Below are positions 1-8,781 of a DNA stretch of 64,000 bases, piece after piece (the stretch's first letter is position 1; every line of letters begins with the position of its first letter). The position numbers and the translations under genes are program-made. This stretch comes from Cedecea neteri (GTDB lineage: Bacteria; Pseudomonadota; Gammaproteobacteria; Enterobacterales; Enterobacteriaceae): assembly GCF_000757825.1 (NCBI RefSeq), contig NZ_CP009451.1:1178001-1242000 (forward strand), given 5' to 3'. The notes under the pieces were generated by a model. It made no database searches and had not been told where the DNA came from. It was given only the letters and a program-made list of their open reading frames with translations.

Positions 1-1081
1 CCCCCCACGTGGGCGCCCCTTTACGGTAGCGATGTTCGTTCTGCAGCTGAGCGCTGATCATCTGCCCGCTTTTCAGGCGAACGTGATAGATAGAGAGATC
101 GCCGAGATAAGCGATGTGCACGACTTCTCCGACGGCAAAGTTATAGCCATCGGCCGGCGGCTCCTCACAAAGCATCACCTTTTCCGGGCGCAGCGCGACA
201 AAGACCGGCACACCGTCAACCACCGATGCGTCAGGATCCACCTTCAGCGGATGCACCAGTCCCGGACTGTCAATCACCAGCCCGTCATCCTGCCGCTCTT
301 TCAGCAGCCCTTCGAAGACGTTCACCGACCCGATAAACTCCGCGCTGTAGCGGGTGGTTGGGTGCTCATAAATCTCTTCCGGCTCGCCAATCTGCACGAA
401 CTTACCGCGATTCATGATCGCAATTCGCCCGGCCATCGTCATCGCCTCTTCCTGGTCGTGGGTCACCATCACGCAGGTCACGCCGACGCGCTCAAGAATA
501 TCCACCACTTCAAGCTGCATGCGGTCGCGCAGCTTTTTATCCAGCGCGCCCATAGGCTCGTCGAGCAGCAGCAGTTTGGGGCGCTTAGCCAGGCTGCGGG
601 CCAGCGCCACTCGCTGGCGCTGGCCGCCGGAAAGCTGGTGAGGTTTACGTTTCGCAAACTCCTGCATATGCACCAGGGTGAGCATTTCCGCTACCCGGCT
701 GGTAATTTCCGCTTTCGGCAGCTTGTCCTGCTTGAGGCCAAACGCAATGTTCTGCTCCACGGTCATGTGCGGGAACAACGCATAGGACTGGAACATCATG
801 TTGATCGGACGCTGGTAAGGCGGCACATGGGACAAATCGACGCCATCCAGCATGATTTGCCCGGCGCTTGGCTGCTCAAAACCCGCCAGCATTCGCAGCA
901 GCGTAGACTTGCCGCAGCCGGAGGCGCCCAGTAAAGCAAAAATTTCGCCTTTATAGATGGTCAGGCTGACGTCATCCACGGCGTGCTGGCCATCAAAAGA
1001 TTTGGTGAGGTTACGAATTTCCAGCAGCGGAGTCAGCGCTTTCGGTGTTTTGGACTGCGGGCGAGGGATTGCGTCGTTCAA
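1..1081 (-). CDS. potG: Putrescine ABC transporter ATP-binding protein PotG (3' end cut by window)
   Basis: ATPase subunit of the PotFGHI putrescine importer; it hydrolyses ATP on the cytoplasmic side of the PotHI permease. About 360 codons are visible, and the C-terminal end (about 17 codons by comparison with 377-residue E. coli PotG) lies beyond base 1. Reading the minus strand from the TTG at 1079-1081 gives LNDAIPRPQ..., nearly the E. coli N-terminus. GGAGAG lies just upstream at ribosome-binding distance, which decides the TTG start. The Walker A, signature (LSGGQRQRVALARSL) and Walker B regions are all present, followed by the C-terminal TOBE-type region. It lies downstream of potF on the same strand. 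Confidence 0.95.
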   Translation of the reverse strand, partial: MNDAIPRPQSKTPKALTPLLEIRNLTKSFDGQHAVDDVSLTIYKGEIFALLGASGCGKSTLLRMLAGFEQPSAGQIMLDGVDLSHVPPYQRPINMMFQSYALFPHMTVEQNIAFGLKQDKLPKAEITSRVAEMLTLVHMQEFAKRKPHQLSGGQRQRVALARSLAKRPKLLLLDEPMGALDKKLRDRMQLEVVDILERVGVTCVMVTHDQEEAMTMAGRIAIMNRGKFVQIGEPEEIYEHPTTRYSAEFIGSVNVFEGLLKERQDDGLVIDSPGLVHPLKVDPDASVVDGVPVFVALRPEKVMLCEEPPADGYNFAVGEVVHIAYLGDLSIYHVRLKSGQMISAQLQNEHRYRKGAPTWG

Positions 1082-1096
1082 TTCTGTTGCTCTCCG

Positions 1097-1133
1097 GCAA
1101 AAGCAAAAAGAAGGTACGGCCCGGTTGCCGTAC
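1097..1133 (-). terminator. Hairpin between potF and potG, attenuator-like
   Basis: On the minus strand a perfect 7-bp stem (GTACGGC/GCCGTAC, 6-base loop) is followed by a T-rich tract. It lies between the potF stop and the potG start. A partial terminator here would give more binding protein than ATPase, as is common in ABC importer operons; that role is inferred. Confidence 0.6.
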
Positions 1134-1224
1134 TTTTAGCCCGCCCGGAAACAAGGGCTTCCGTTAAGGCTGGGGCGATTGCACAACTCTGGTGCAACCG
1201 CCCGGTATCAGGACGTTTCAGGAC

Positions 1225-2337
1225 TTACTTGCCTGTTTTAACCTTAGTCCACGCGCGGGTGATAACCCGGTCAATCTTCGCCGGCATTACCGTTTGTGTG
1301 AACAGCTTGGCACGAATATCCGCCGGCGGGTAAATCCCAGGATTGCTGCGGACTTCCTCGCTCAGTAACGACGTAGCCTCTTTGTTGGCGTTCGCGTAAT
1401 AAATATGATTACTGATGTTGGCAATGACGTCCGGCTTCATCAGGTAGTTCAGGAACTGATACGCTTCGTCTTTGTTCTTCGCGTCTGCCGGCAGGGCAAA
1501 CATATCGAAGTAGACCATCGCGCCTTCCTTAGGAATGGAATAAGCAATATTCACGCCATTTTTGGCTTCTTTGGCGCGGTTTGCCGCCTGCAGGATATCG
1601 CCGGACCAGCCAATCGCCACGCAGATGTCGCCGTTAGCCAGGTCGTTGATGTACTGCGAGGAGTGGAAGTAGCGAATATTCGGCCGCAGCTTCAGCAGCA
1701 GATCGTTAGCCGCGCCGGTATAGTCTGCCGCGTTGGTGCTGTTAGGATCTTTGCCCAGATAGTGCAGCACGGTGGCGTAAATTTCACTCGGAGCATCCAG
1801 GAATGACACGCCACAGCTTTTCAGTTTTTCGAGGTTTTCCGGCTTGAGGATCAGATCCCAGCTGTCGACCGGCGCATCTTTACCGAGCGCGGCTTTGACC
1901 TTATCGACGTTATAACCGATGCCGGTGGTCACCATCATGTACGGAATGCCGTATTTATTGTCGTGGTCGTTTTGCGCCACCAGCTTGAGCATTTCCGGAT
2001 CGAGATTTTTGTAATTCGGCAGTTTGCTTTTATCCAGCGGCTCGAAAATACCGGCCTGTGCCTGACGCTCGAGGAACTGCGAAGACGGCACTACCAGGTC
2101 ATAGCCCGTGCTGCCCGCCATCAGTTTCCCTTCCAGTACCTCGTTGGAATCAAACACGTCGTAGACCACCTTGATACCGGTCTCTTTGGTGAAGTTTGCC
2201 AGGGTATCCGGCGCGATATAGTCAGACCAGTTATAGACGTGCAGCGTCTTTTGTTCGGCGGCCAAGCTGGCAGCAGAAGCTGCCATCAGCGCACCGGCAA
2301 CCATCCCCGACAACCATTTTTTACGTTGGTCGAACAT
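1225..2337 (-). CDS. potF: Periplasmic putrescine-binding protein PotF
   Basis: Captures putrescine in the periplasm and delivers it to PotHI. The product is 370 residues, the E. coli PotF length, and near-identical over long stretches (for example VYDVFDSNEVLEGKLMAG). It has a Sec signal peptide ending at ...AASAASLAA before EQKTLHVYNWSDY. A longer reading frame upstream is open, but AGAAGGAATGAAATT directly precedes the ATG at 2335-2337 and the signal peptide begins there, so that start is chosen. First gene of a potFG(HI) operon that continues off the left edge. Confidence 0.96.
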   Translation of the reverse strand: MFDQRKKWLSGMVAGALMAASAASLAAEQKTLHVYNWSDYIAPDTLANFTKETGIKVVYDVFDSNEVLEGKLMAGSTGYDLVVPSSQFLERQAQAGIFEPLDKSKLPNYKNLDPEMLKLVAQNDHDNKYGIPYMMVTTGIGYNVDKVKAALGKDAPVDSWDLILKPENLEKLKSCGVSFLDAPSEIYATVLHYLGKDPNSTNAADYTGAANDLLLKLRPNIRYFHSSQYINDLANGDICVAIGWSGDILQAANRAKEAKNGVNIAYSIPKEGAMVYFDMFALPADAKNKDEAYQFLNYLMKPDVIANISNHIYYANANKEATSLLSEEVRSNPGIYPPADIRAKLFTQTVMPAKIDRVITRAWTKVKTGK

Positions 2338-2663
2338 AATTTCATTCCTTCTGAATAAAGGCCAAACCGGGCTCGAATGAGCCGAATTTACGCAATGTGG
2401 CATATCCGCATTCGCCGCATGCTGTTTTCAACATGCAAAATTCATGCATCTCTATTCATTCTGCAGAAAAAGAATTTGGGATATCTTCACGCAGACGTGC
2501 TCGTTTTTACGAGCCACGCAAGAATAACTGTAGCCAGGGTTGGCGACTATAGCCCGGATGAAAAAACGCCTTTTATCAACTTTCCAGGCATCTTTCGTCT
2601 ATACAGGCGGCGAAAACTCGCCTTATGGCAGGGATTTGTTTTGGTGTGACGGCAATATGACAG
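2338..2663. other. Intergenic region upstream of potF
   Basis: About 330 bases between the potF start and the ybjN terminator. It must hold the potF promoter. Nothing else convincing is visible: no small coding frame with a good ribosome-binding site and no strong dyad. Confidence 0.5.
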
Positions 2664-2707
2664 AATAAAAACATGCGGAACGCGGCGGCGCTGGTGGCCG
2701 CTGCGTT
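2664..2707 (-). terminator. Rho-independent terminator of ybjN
   Basis: On the minus strand a GC-rich stem (AACGCAGCGGCC pairing imperfectly with GGCGCCGCCGCGTT-like sequence) is followed by GTTTTTATT. It lies just past the ybjN stop. Confidence 0.65.
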
Positions 2708-2721
2708 AAAATAAGGAAGGA

Positions 2722-3201
2722 TCAGTGCACAGAGTGAGTATGAATAATTGTGCTGTCGCGCTCTTCTTCTTCAGTCACGAACAGCAGCTGATTGGCGCAG
2801 GCCTCAAGAATCACCATTGAAACCTGCTCTTCGCTCTGCTGAACGAAAGCGGCAAACTGCTCACGGGTAATGCCTACCGAGGAAGATAAAGACTGGCAAA
2901 CCACCAGCTTCGGCAGATTATCATCCTGTATGTCGAGGAACGCTTTCACGGTCAGCGAACTGGCGTTAATCGAGGATAAATCAGACGCCAGCGGCAGCAG
3001 TGCAGACGGCTTCACCTCAGCCAGCGCGGAAAACAGGATGATGTTGTCCACAAGATCGATTTTCGCGTCGTATACGCCATCGAAGTTCTGCATATGGGGC
3101 AAATGCAATGCCTGGCAGGTATCGCACTCGAAGAAGGTTACGCCGATTTCATCCAGCCAGCGGCGTAAAGTGTCCAGAGTAGGGACGACGAGTGAATCCA
3201 T
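2722..3201 (-). CDS. ybjN: YbjN family protein (putative sensory transduction regulator)
   Basis: The 159-residue product matches E. coli YbjN (158 residues) over almost its whole length (FFECDTCQALHLPHMQNFDGV, INASSLTVKAFLD, DDNLPKLVVCQSLS). The last 15 or so residues diverge. It has no signal peptide or membrane segment. The family adopts a fold like type III chaperones. In E. coli it is linked genetically to motility, biofilm and stress phenotypes, but its molecular function is unknown. It keeps the E. coli position between rimK and potF, with its own 92-base upstream gap. Confidence 0.93.
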   Translation of the reverse strand: MDSLVVPTLDTLRRWLDEIGVTFFECDTCQALHLPHMQNFDGVYDAKIDLVDNIILFSALAEVKPSALLPLASDLSSINASSLTVKAFLDIQDDNLPKLVVCQSLSSSVGITREQFAAFVQQSEEQVSMVILEACANQLLFVTEEEERDSTIIHTHSVH

Positions 3202-3293
3202 AAACGCAAAAACCTCATTACCGGTTCAAAAATTAACGTGCCATCTTACGCAAAAATGACACGTCATACTATGCATAAGCGCCGATTTGGCGA

Positions 3294-4196
3294 TTATCCC
3301 CCGGTTTTAAGACAGTACCCAGGACGCGCCTGCTGCTCTATCCATTTGATCATCAAACCGGCGATATCGACACCGCTTGTATTTTCAATACCTTCCAGCC
3401 CAGGCGAGGCATTCACCTCCATCACTAGCGGACCGCGATCGGCACGTAAAATATCGACCCCGGCAATGTCCAGCCCCAGCGTGCTGGCCGCCTTTAGCGC
3501 CACTTCGCGCTCGAGATCGGTAATCGTCACCTGATGCGCCACGCCGCCACGATGCAGATTAGAACGAAAATCTCCAGGCTTCGCCTGCCGTTCAATAGCC
3601 GCCACCACCTCATCACCCACCACCAGGCAGCGAATATCTCGCCCTTTGGCCTCTTTGATGTATTCCTGCACCAGGATGTGGGCATTCAGGCCGCGAAACG
3701 CGTCAATCACGCTCTCTGCCGCCTGCCGAGTTTCGGCCAGCACCACGCCAATGCCCTGCGTGCCCTCAACAAGCTTCACCACCAGCGGCGCACCGCCCAC
3801 CATATCAATAAGGTCACTGGTGTCGTCCGGAGAATGGGCAAACCCCGTCACCGGCAGGTCGATACCCTGCTTCGCCAGCAGCTGCAGCGAACGCAGTTTG
3901 TCCCGCGCACGCGTAATCGCCACCGACTCATTCAGCGGGTAGCTTCCCAGCATTTCGAACTGGCGCAGCACCGCCGTGCCGTAAAAGGTGATAGCCGAGC
4001 CGATGCGCGGGATCACCGCATCGTAATGCGGCAGCTGTCGCCCCTTGTAGTGCACTGAGGGCGCGGCCGGATTGATGTTCATATAACAAGAAAGGGGATC
4101 GATGATTTCCACCTGGTGGCCACGACGCGTTGCCGCCTCGCGCAGGCGCTTGCATGAATAGAGCGTTCCATCCCGGGATAATATAGCGATTTTCAA
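3294..4196 (-). CDS. rimK: Ribosomal protein S6 glutamate ligase RimK
   Basis: ATP-grasp ligase that adds glutamates to the C-terminus of ribosomal protein S6. The 300-residue product equals E. coli RimK in length and opens with the same 14 residues ([14 protein letters not shown]). The ATP-grasp core is seen in [20 protein letters not shown] (about residues 130-150), [22 protein letters not shown] and the metal-binding end [15 protein letters not shown]. In E. coli it follows nfsA. Here xapA-xapB-xapR intervene, with 57 bases between the xapR stop and the rimK start, so transcription may now arrive through the xap genes. Confidence 0.96.
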   Translation of the reverse strand: MKIAILSRDGTLYSCKRLREAATRRGHQVEIIDPLSCYMNINPAAPSVHYKGRQLPHYDAVIPRIGSAITFYGTAVLRQFEMLGSYPLNESVAITRARDKLRSLQLLAKQGIDLPVTGFAHSPDDTSDLIDMVGGAPLVVKLVEGTQGIGVVLAETRQAAESVIDAFRGLNAHILVQEYIKEAKGRDIRCLVVGDEVVAAIERQAKPGDFRSNLHRGGVAHQVTITDLEREVALKAASTLGLDIAGVDILRADRGPLVMEVNASPGLEGIENTSGVDIAGLMIKWIEQQARPGYCLKTGG

Positions 4197-4253
4197 CCTG
4201 CACCTCTGAGCAACCAGACCAAAATTAACCGCCAGGCCATCATATCACTGCCC

Positions 4254-5177
4254 TCACCTTTCAACGATGGGGTAATCGGCCGGAGACTGCTTAAGTGCCT
4301 CAATTAATTGCTTTGTGGTCGAAGTGAGATGCACCGGATCGAAGACAGCATAAAGATCGGCGGGTATGGGCCGGGTTGGCGGGCGAAACACCACGCCGGG
4401 CCAGCTCATTTGCGCATAGCTATCGGCCATAATGGTTAGCCCAAAACCGATGCTCACCAGAGCCAGCACGGTTTGCGGCTCCACCGCCTCACGAACAACC
4501 CGGGGCATAAAACCAGCTTCACGACACACGCGCTGCAGGAAAGTCCAGTCTGAGTGAATGGCGGTCATCGTCACGAACGGCTCGTGCCGCAGTTGGGTAA
4601 TGTCCACCGTCTGCTGGCGGGCTAACGGGTGCTGCTCCGGCAGCGCGACCATAAATGTCGCCTCATGCAGTTTTTCGCTTTGCAGACCGCCCGGCGGGCA
4701 AGTCTCCATCCGCCAGATACCGGCATCAATTTCGTGGCGACCAAGCAGCGCGAGCTGATCCCCCGGGGACTTTTCGCGAAAGGTCACATCAATGGCCGGA
4801 TAGTCAGCAATAAACCGCTGCAGCCCAAGGCGCAGCCCGCCCCAGATGGCGGTCCCGACAATCCCTAACTGAATTCGCCCTCCTTCACCCCGCCCAATCT
4901 GCTCAACCCTCGCCAGCGCAAGGCTGGCGTTGTTAAGCAGCTGTTTTGTCTCTTCCAGCAGGACTTCACCCGCATGGGTTAACGCCACGTGCCGCGAATG
5001 GCGAATAAAAAGCACGGTGCCCAACTGGGCCTCCAGCTCTTTAATATGGAAGCTCAGAGGAGGTTGCGACATGTTCAGCCGCGCGGCAGCCCTGCCAAAG
5101 TGCAGCTCCTCGGCCACGGCCTGAAAATAACGCAAGAGTTTAAGGTCAGTGCGATAAATACGCTGAGATGTATTCAT
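4254..5177 (-). CDS. xapR: LysR-family activator XapR of the xanthosine genes
   Basis: LysR regulator of 307 residues. The N-terminal winged helix-turn-helix (YRTDLKLLRYFQAVAEELHF, then GRAAARLNMSQPPLSFHIKELE) is almost identical to E. coli XapR, as is the effector domain motif GFGLTIMADSYAQMSWPGV. In E. coli XapR activates xapAB with xanthosine or deoxyinosine as inducer. A longer open frame starts at 5216, but the ATG at 5175-5177 follows AGGGAGCCTC and matches the start of the homology. It lies 65 bases downstream of xapB in the E. coli order xapA-xapB-xapR. The whole cassette sits at a different chromosomal place than in E. coli. Confidence 0.88.
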   Translation of the reverse strand: MNTSQRIYRTDLKLLRYFQAVAEELHFGRAAARLNMSQPPLSFHIKELEAQLGTVLFIRHSRHVALTHAGEVLLEETKQLLNNASLALARVEQIGRGEGGRIQLGIVGTAIWGGLRLGLQRFIADYPAIDVTFREKSPGDQLALLGRHEIDAGIWRMETCPPGGLQSEKLHEATFMVALPEQHPLARQQTVDITQLRHEPFVTMTAIHSDWTFLQRVCREAGFMPRVVREAVEPQTVLALVSIGFGLTIMADSYAQMSWPGVVFRPPTRPIPADLYAVFDPVHLTSTTKQLIEALKQSPADYPIVER

Positions 5178-5242
5178 GAGGCTCCCTGAGTAGCAAGCCT
5201 CATAAATTACCATCACCTACGCTTGCTGTAAGGCCGGGAGCC

Positions 5243-6499
5243 TTAATGTGCGAGCGATGCCGAAGAATCAAGCTCCCGGCCGTGGCGATAGTGGAAGCTA
5301 AAGTGAAAGACCACGGCAAGCACCAGCGCATAGCCTGCAAATACCAGCCAGATGGTCGGCCAGTCTTTGACCCCATCCGTGGTGAAATAATCCACCACGT
5401 AGCCGCTGACAATCGCCCCCAGATACGCCCCAATCCCGTTCACCATCGTCATAAACAGCCCTTGCGCGCTGGCGCGAATGCGTGAGTCCACCTCCTGCTC
5501 AACAAAGACGGAACCTGAGATATTAAAGAAATCGAACGCGCAGCCATACACCACCATCGAGAGCAACAGCAGCACAAAACCAAAAGCAGAAGGATCGCCC
5601 CAGGCAAACAGCGCAAAACGCAGCACCCAGGCGACCATGCTCATCAGCATGACCTGCTTAATGCCAAAACGACGCAGGAAGAAGGGGATCGTCAAAATAA
5701 AGACCACTTCCGACATCTGTGAAACGGACAACAAAATTGAGGGATACTGCACCACAAAGCTGTCGGCAAAGGCCGGCTGGCGGGCGAAATCATGCAGGAA
5801 AGGGTTGCCAAAAGTATTGGTGATTTGCAGCACCGCGCCAAGCAGCATGGCGAACAGGAAAAAAACCGCCATCCGCGGCTTTTTGAACAGCACAAACGCG
5901 TCCAGCCCCAGGCGACTTACCCAGCTGCGCGCGGCCTGGCTTTTTATCACCGGAATGGTCGGTAGCGTAAGCGCATAGAGTGCAAGCAATCCAGAAGCAG
6001 CGGCGGCAATATAGAGCTGCATGCTGCTCAGCTCTATACGCATCAGGCTGACGGTCCACATGGCCGCAATAAACCCCACCGTGCCAAACACCCGCACCGG
6101 CGGGAAATGGCTAATCGTATCCAGACCGGCTTTTTCCAGGCAAGCGTAAGACACGGTATTGGACAATGCGATGGTTGGCATAAAGGCCAGCGCATTGCCC
6201 AGCATAGCCCAAAACATCAGCCCCGGCTGGTTGATACTGGCCGCCCAGACCAGCATCCCCGCCCCCACAAAATGGCAGAGAGAGTACACCCGATTAGCCG
6301 GGAGCCATTTGTCGGCAACAATCCCGATCAGTCCCGGCATCAGCAGCGCAGCAAGCCCTTTGGTACTGTAAACCATGCCCACATCTGCGCCTTTAAAGCC
6401 GAGCGTATTGATCATGTAAGATCCAAAAGTGACCAACCACGCCCCCCAGATAAAGTACTGCAAAAACAGCATGATTTTTAAGCGGAGTTTAATCGCCAT
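5243..6499 (-). CDS. xapB: Xanthosine permease XapB (NupG-family nucleoside:H+ symporter)
   Basis: Inner-membrane symporter of the NupG branch of the major facilitator superfamily, with about 12 hydrophobic segments over 418 residues, the E. coli XapB length. The N-terminus MAIKLRLKIMLFLQYFIWGAW and the FxTKGLAALLMPGLIGIVADKW-type loop between TM2 and TM3 are typical of the family. It starts 28 bases after xapA and so is probably cotranscribed. It supplies nucleoside for the phosphorylase encoded upstream. Confidence 0.92.
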   Translation of the reverse strand: MAIKLRLKIMLFLQYFIWGAWLVTFGSYMINTLGFKGADVGMVYSTKGLAALLMPGLIGIVADKWLPANRVYSLCHFVGAGMLVWAASINQPGLMFWAMLGNALAFMPTIALSNTVSYACLEKAGLDTISHFPPVRVFGTVGFIAAMWTVSLMRIELSSMQLYIAAAASGLLALYALTLPTIPVIKSQAARSWVSRLGLDAFVLFKKPRMAVFFLFAMLLGAVLQITNTFGNPFLHDFARQPAFADSFVVQYPSILLSVSQMSEVVFILTIPFFLRRFGIKQVMLMSMVAWVLRFALFAWGDPSAFGFVLLLLSMVVYGCAFDFFNISGSVFVEQEVDSRIRASAQGLFMTMVNGIGAYLGAIVSGYVVDYFTTDGVKDWPTIWLVFAGYALVLAVVFHFSFHYRHGRELDSSASLAH

Positions 6500-6527
6500 C
6501 TGTTTTCCCTGCCGTGGTCAGTGAGGA

Positions 6528-7361
6528 TCAGGCCAGTTTGCCGAGGAAGCCGCAAATCAGGTTAATGAAGTTCTGGCGCGACAATGCAGCCGCTTTCAGC
6601 GTCTGCTCGTGGGAAAGCTGAATACTGCCCAGCCCTTCAGCAAGGTTCGTAATTGCCGAGACGGCAACCACCTTCAGGCCGCAATGCCGGGCGCCGATCA
6701 CCTCTGGCACAACCGACATCCCCACCACGTGGCCGCCAATGATTTGCATCATTCGAATTTCCGCTGCGGTTTCGAAATTGGGCCCCGGATAAGAAACAAA
6801 CACCCCTTCGTGCAGTGGGAAGCCCTGCTCGCGCGCAACCTGCTGCAGCACCGCTCGATAGTCGGCATCATAGGCGTTTGCCAGCGAGAAAAAGCGTTCG
6901 CCAAACCGCTCATCATTTGGCCCAACGGTCGGGGTGCCCGGCATGGTATTAATATGATCGCTGAGTGCAACCAGGCTCCCCGGCTCCACCTCTGGGCGTA
7001 GCGAACCGGCGGCGTTGGTCGAAAACAAAATTTCGCATCCCAGCAGCTTAAAAGTACGAATTGCGCTGGTCATCACCGACATCCCGCGACCTTCATAAAA
7101 GTGCCCTCGCCCTTTCATACAGGCCACCGGTACGCCAGCCAGCGTGCCGACGACCAGTTCACCTGCATGACCGTGGACGGTGCTGACGGGGAATCCCGGT
7201 AACTCTTCGTATGAAAAAACAATGGGGGAGTCGATTTTTTCCGCCAGCTCTCCCAGCCCGGAGCCAAGAATGAAAGCAATGCGTGGTACCAGACCGTTAA
7301 TCCGGGAGCGAATAATGTCGGCCGCGTAGAAGGGAGCGTTATCAAAAACAGGCGTTGGCAT
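6528..7361 (-). CDS. xapA: Xanthosine phosphorylase (purine nucleoside phosphorylase II) XapA
   Basis: Splits xanthosine, inosine and guanosine with phosphate into base and ribose-1-phosphate. It has 277 residues, exactly the E. coli length, with the trimeric PNP motifs: phosphate-binding ILGSGLG (about residue 32), GHAGELVVG, CMKGRGHFYEGRGM, the active-site run TNAASGSLRPE-like (TNAAGSLRPEVEPGSL) and MSVVPEVIGARHCGLKV. First gene of the xap cassette. A strong dyad lies 21 bases upstream. AGGAGG-type sequence (ACAAGGAACCTCCT region) precedes the ATG. Confidence 0.94.
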   Translation of the reverse strand: MPTPVFDNAPFYAADIIRSRINGLVPRIAFILGSGLGELAEKIDSPIVFSYEELPGFPVSTVHGHAGELVVGTLAGVPVACMKGRGHFYEGRGMSVMTSAIRTFKLLGCEILFSTNAAGSLRPEVEPGSLVALSDHINTMPGTPTVGPNDERFGERFFSLANAYDADYRAVLQQVAREQGFPLHEGVFVSYPGPNFETAAEIRMMQIIGGHVVGMSVVPEVIGARHCGLKVVAVSAITNLAEGLGSIQLSHEQTLKAAALSRQNFINLICGFLGKLA

Positions 7362-7381
7362 AGGAGGTTCCTTGTCAGATT

Positions 7382-7410
7382 GTCGTTATAACTTCAGCAG
7401 TTATAACGAC
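7382..7410. promoter_or_regulatory. Perfect 11-bp inverted repeat upstream of xapA
   Basis: GTCGTTATAAC, seven bases, then GTTATAACGAC, with the inner edge 21 bases from the xapA start. No T-tract follows on either strand, so it is less likely to be a terminator. A XapR operator or a 5'-leader hairpin are the two obvious readings. A further CGTTATAG-like half lies near 7474. Confidence 0.55.
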
Positions 7411-7501
7411 TCACCGAGGGATGAAACCAATACCGTTTGGGGCAACGATTAATACTGAAAATGTATCAATCGCCGTTATAGCAGCCTGGCCGCCGCGTTG
7501 A

Positions 7502-8224
7502 TTAGCGGGTCGCCCAACCCTGCTTGTGCAGATAATCGAGGATAAAAGGACGGTTTTCTTTGATGATAGTGCGGCTGATGTGGTCGCTCCAGGTGTCGCG
7601 GCGCGTGTTGCTGTCCCGGCTTAGATAGTACTGCGCAAGCTGCTCGTCGTATTCGTCAAGCAGCGGCCTGTTGAGCGGCTGATAGCGGTTTTCATGCACC
7701 AGCATCGCGGCGGGCATGCGTGGCTTGATATCCGGCGTATCGGCAGGCCAGCCCAGGCAAAGCCCAAACAGCGGCAGTACGTACTTCGGCACGCCCAGCA
7801 GCTCTCCTACCGCCTCAATATTGTTACGGATGCCGCCGATATAGACGCCACCCAGCCCCAGAGACTCCGCGGCGGTAAAGGCATTTTGCGCAAGAATGGC
7901 GGTGTCTACCGCCCCCAACAGAAGCTGCTCCGCCAGCCCAAGCTGGGCATCCGGGCAAATTTGCAGGTTGCGGTTAAAGTCGGCGCAAAAGACCCAAAAC
8001 TCGGCCGCTTCCGCCACGTGCTTCTGGCCGCCCGTTAGCGGCACCAGCTGTTCACGCAGCGCCTTATCGGTAATACGAACGATCGAGCTGCACTGTAGGA
8101 AGCTAGAGCTGGAGGCCGCCTGTGCGCCGGCAATAATGGCCTCGCGCTGCTCGTCGGTAATAGGTTCACCGGTAAAATGGCGGATTGATCGGTGAGAACG
8201 AAGCAGATCAATGGTCGGCGTCAT
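7502..8224 (-). CDS. nfsA: Oxygen-insensitive NADPH nitroreductase NfsA
   Basis: FMN-dependent two-electron reductase of nitroaromatics, quinones and related electrophiles, in the cytoplasm. 240 residues, identical in length to E. coli NfsA. It has the N-terminal HRSIRHFTGEPI, the FMN-contacting ASSSSFLQCSSIVRI segment and the C-terminal WSDHISRTIIKENRPFILDYLHKQGWATR. Its first codons overlap the end of the ybjC remnant, the same overlap geometry as in E. coli. Confidence 0.96.
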   Translation of the reverse strand: MTPTIDLLRSHRSIRHFTGEPITDEQREAIIAGAQAASSSSFLQCSSIVRITDKALREQLVPLTGGQKHVAEAAEFWVFCADFNRNLQICPDAQLGLAEQLLLGAVDTAILAQNAFTAAESLGLGGVYIGGIRNNIEAVGELLGVPKYVLPLFGLCLGWPADTPDIKPRMPAAMLVHENRYQPLNRPLLDEYDEQLAQYYLSRDSNTRRDTWSDHISRTIIKENRPFILDYLHKQGWATR

Positions 8225-8366
8225 CGCTGTTTTCCTTTGGCTTTTTTAAATCAGAGTGTTTCGAAGCAGAATCGGGCTGCATCGGCCCAGGCCCAATAAA
8301 TACCATGACTATAGCCGCCGTTGCACTGGCGATTGGTGCGGGCAACGTCAGATAGCCTACGGGCAT
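8208..8366 (-). pseudogene. ybjC: Truncated remnant of ybjC
   Basis: Minus-strand translation from the ATG at 8364-8366 gives 52 residues. GYLTLPAPIASATAAIVMVFIG aligns with the second membrane segment region of E. coli YbjC (LSLPEPFSRPTVQILMIFLG), and the end DDADH, with its stop inside nfsA, matches the E. coli end DNDANH and its overlap. The first 35-40 residues and a stretch after the membrane segment, present in the 95-residue E. coli protein, are missing. A TGA lies in frame a few codons upstream. It is probably a decaying gene; a shortened functional peptide cannot be excluded. Confidence 0.5.
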
Positions 8367-8464
8367 TAAACTAACAGGCACGACCTTCTTTCAAAATGTG
8401 ACGGATGTCGGCATTATAGGCTCATTCGCCGGTTAGTATCGGCCATAAAAACTGAGGAGAGAGC

Positions 8465-8737
8465 ATGTTTGCAGTAATTTTTGGACGCCCTGGCTGCCCA
8501 TATTGTGTTCGCGCTAAAGAACTGGCTGAGAAACTGACCGCCGAGCGTGATGACTTCAACTTCCGCTATGTTGATATCCACGCCGAAGGCATTACCAAAG
8601 CTGACCTGGAAAAAACCGTGGGTAAACCGGTTGAAACCGTGCCGCAGATCTTCCTGGATCAACAGCACATCGGTGGCTGCACTGATTTTGAAGCTTACGC
8701 GAAAGAACACCTGAACCTGTTCCAGACCGCGCAATAA
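8465..8737 (+). CDS. grxA: Glutaredoxin 1
   Basis: Small glutathione-dependent disulfide reductase, an electron donor to ribonucleotide reductase and, in E. coli, the reductant of OxyR. 90 residues against 85 in E. coli; the extra residues are at the C-terminus (HLNLFQTAQ). It has the active site CPYC at residues 11-14, the cis-proline loop TVPQIF and GG-C-TDF for glutathione binding. GAGGAGAGAGC precedes the ATG. Divergent from ybjC/nfsA as in E. coli. Confidence 0.95.
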   Translation: MFAVIFGRPGCPYCVRAKELAEKLTAERDDFNFRYVDIHAEGITKADLEKTVGKPVETVPQIFLDQQHIGGCTDFEAYAKEHLNLFQTAQ

Positions 8738-8750
8738 GCTTTACGAACGG

Positions 8751-8781
8751 AAAAAACCGACTCTCAGGAGTCGGTTTTTTT
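8751..8781. terminator. Bidirectional terminator between grxA and ybjM
   Basis: AAAAAACCGACTC, TCAG, then GAGTCGGTTTTTTT: a stem with A-tract on one side and T-tract on the other. The ybjM stop codon lies inside it. Confidence 0.9.

Noticed and set aside
32..934. Long open frame on the plus strand at the left edge
   Set aside because: It lies opposite potG, whose minus-strand translation is highly conserved; it is a frame shadow.
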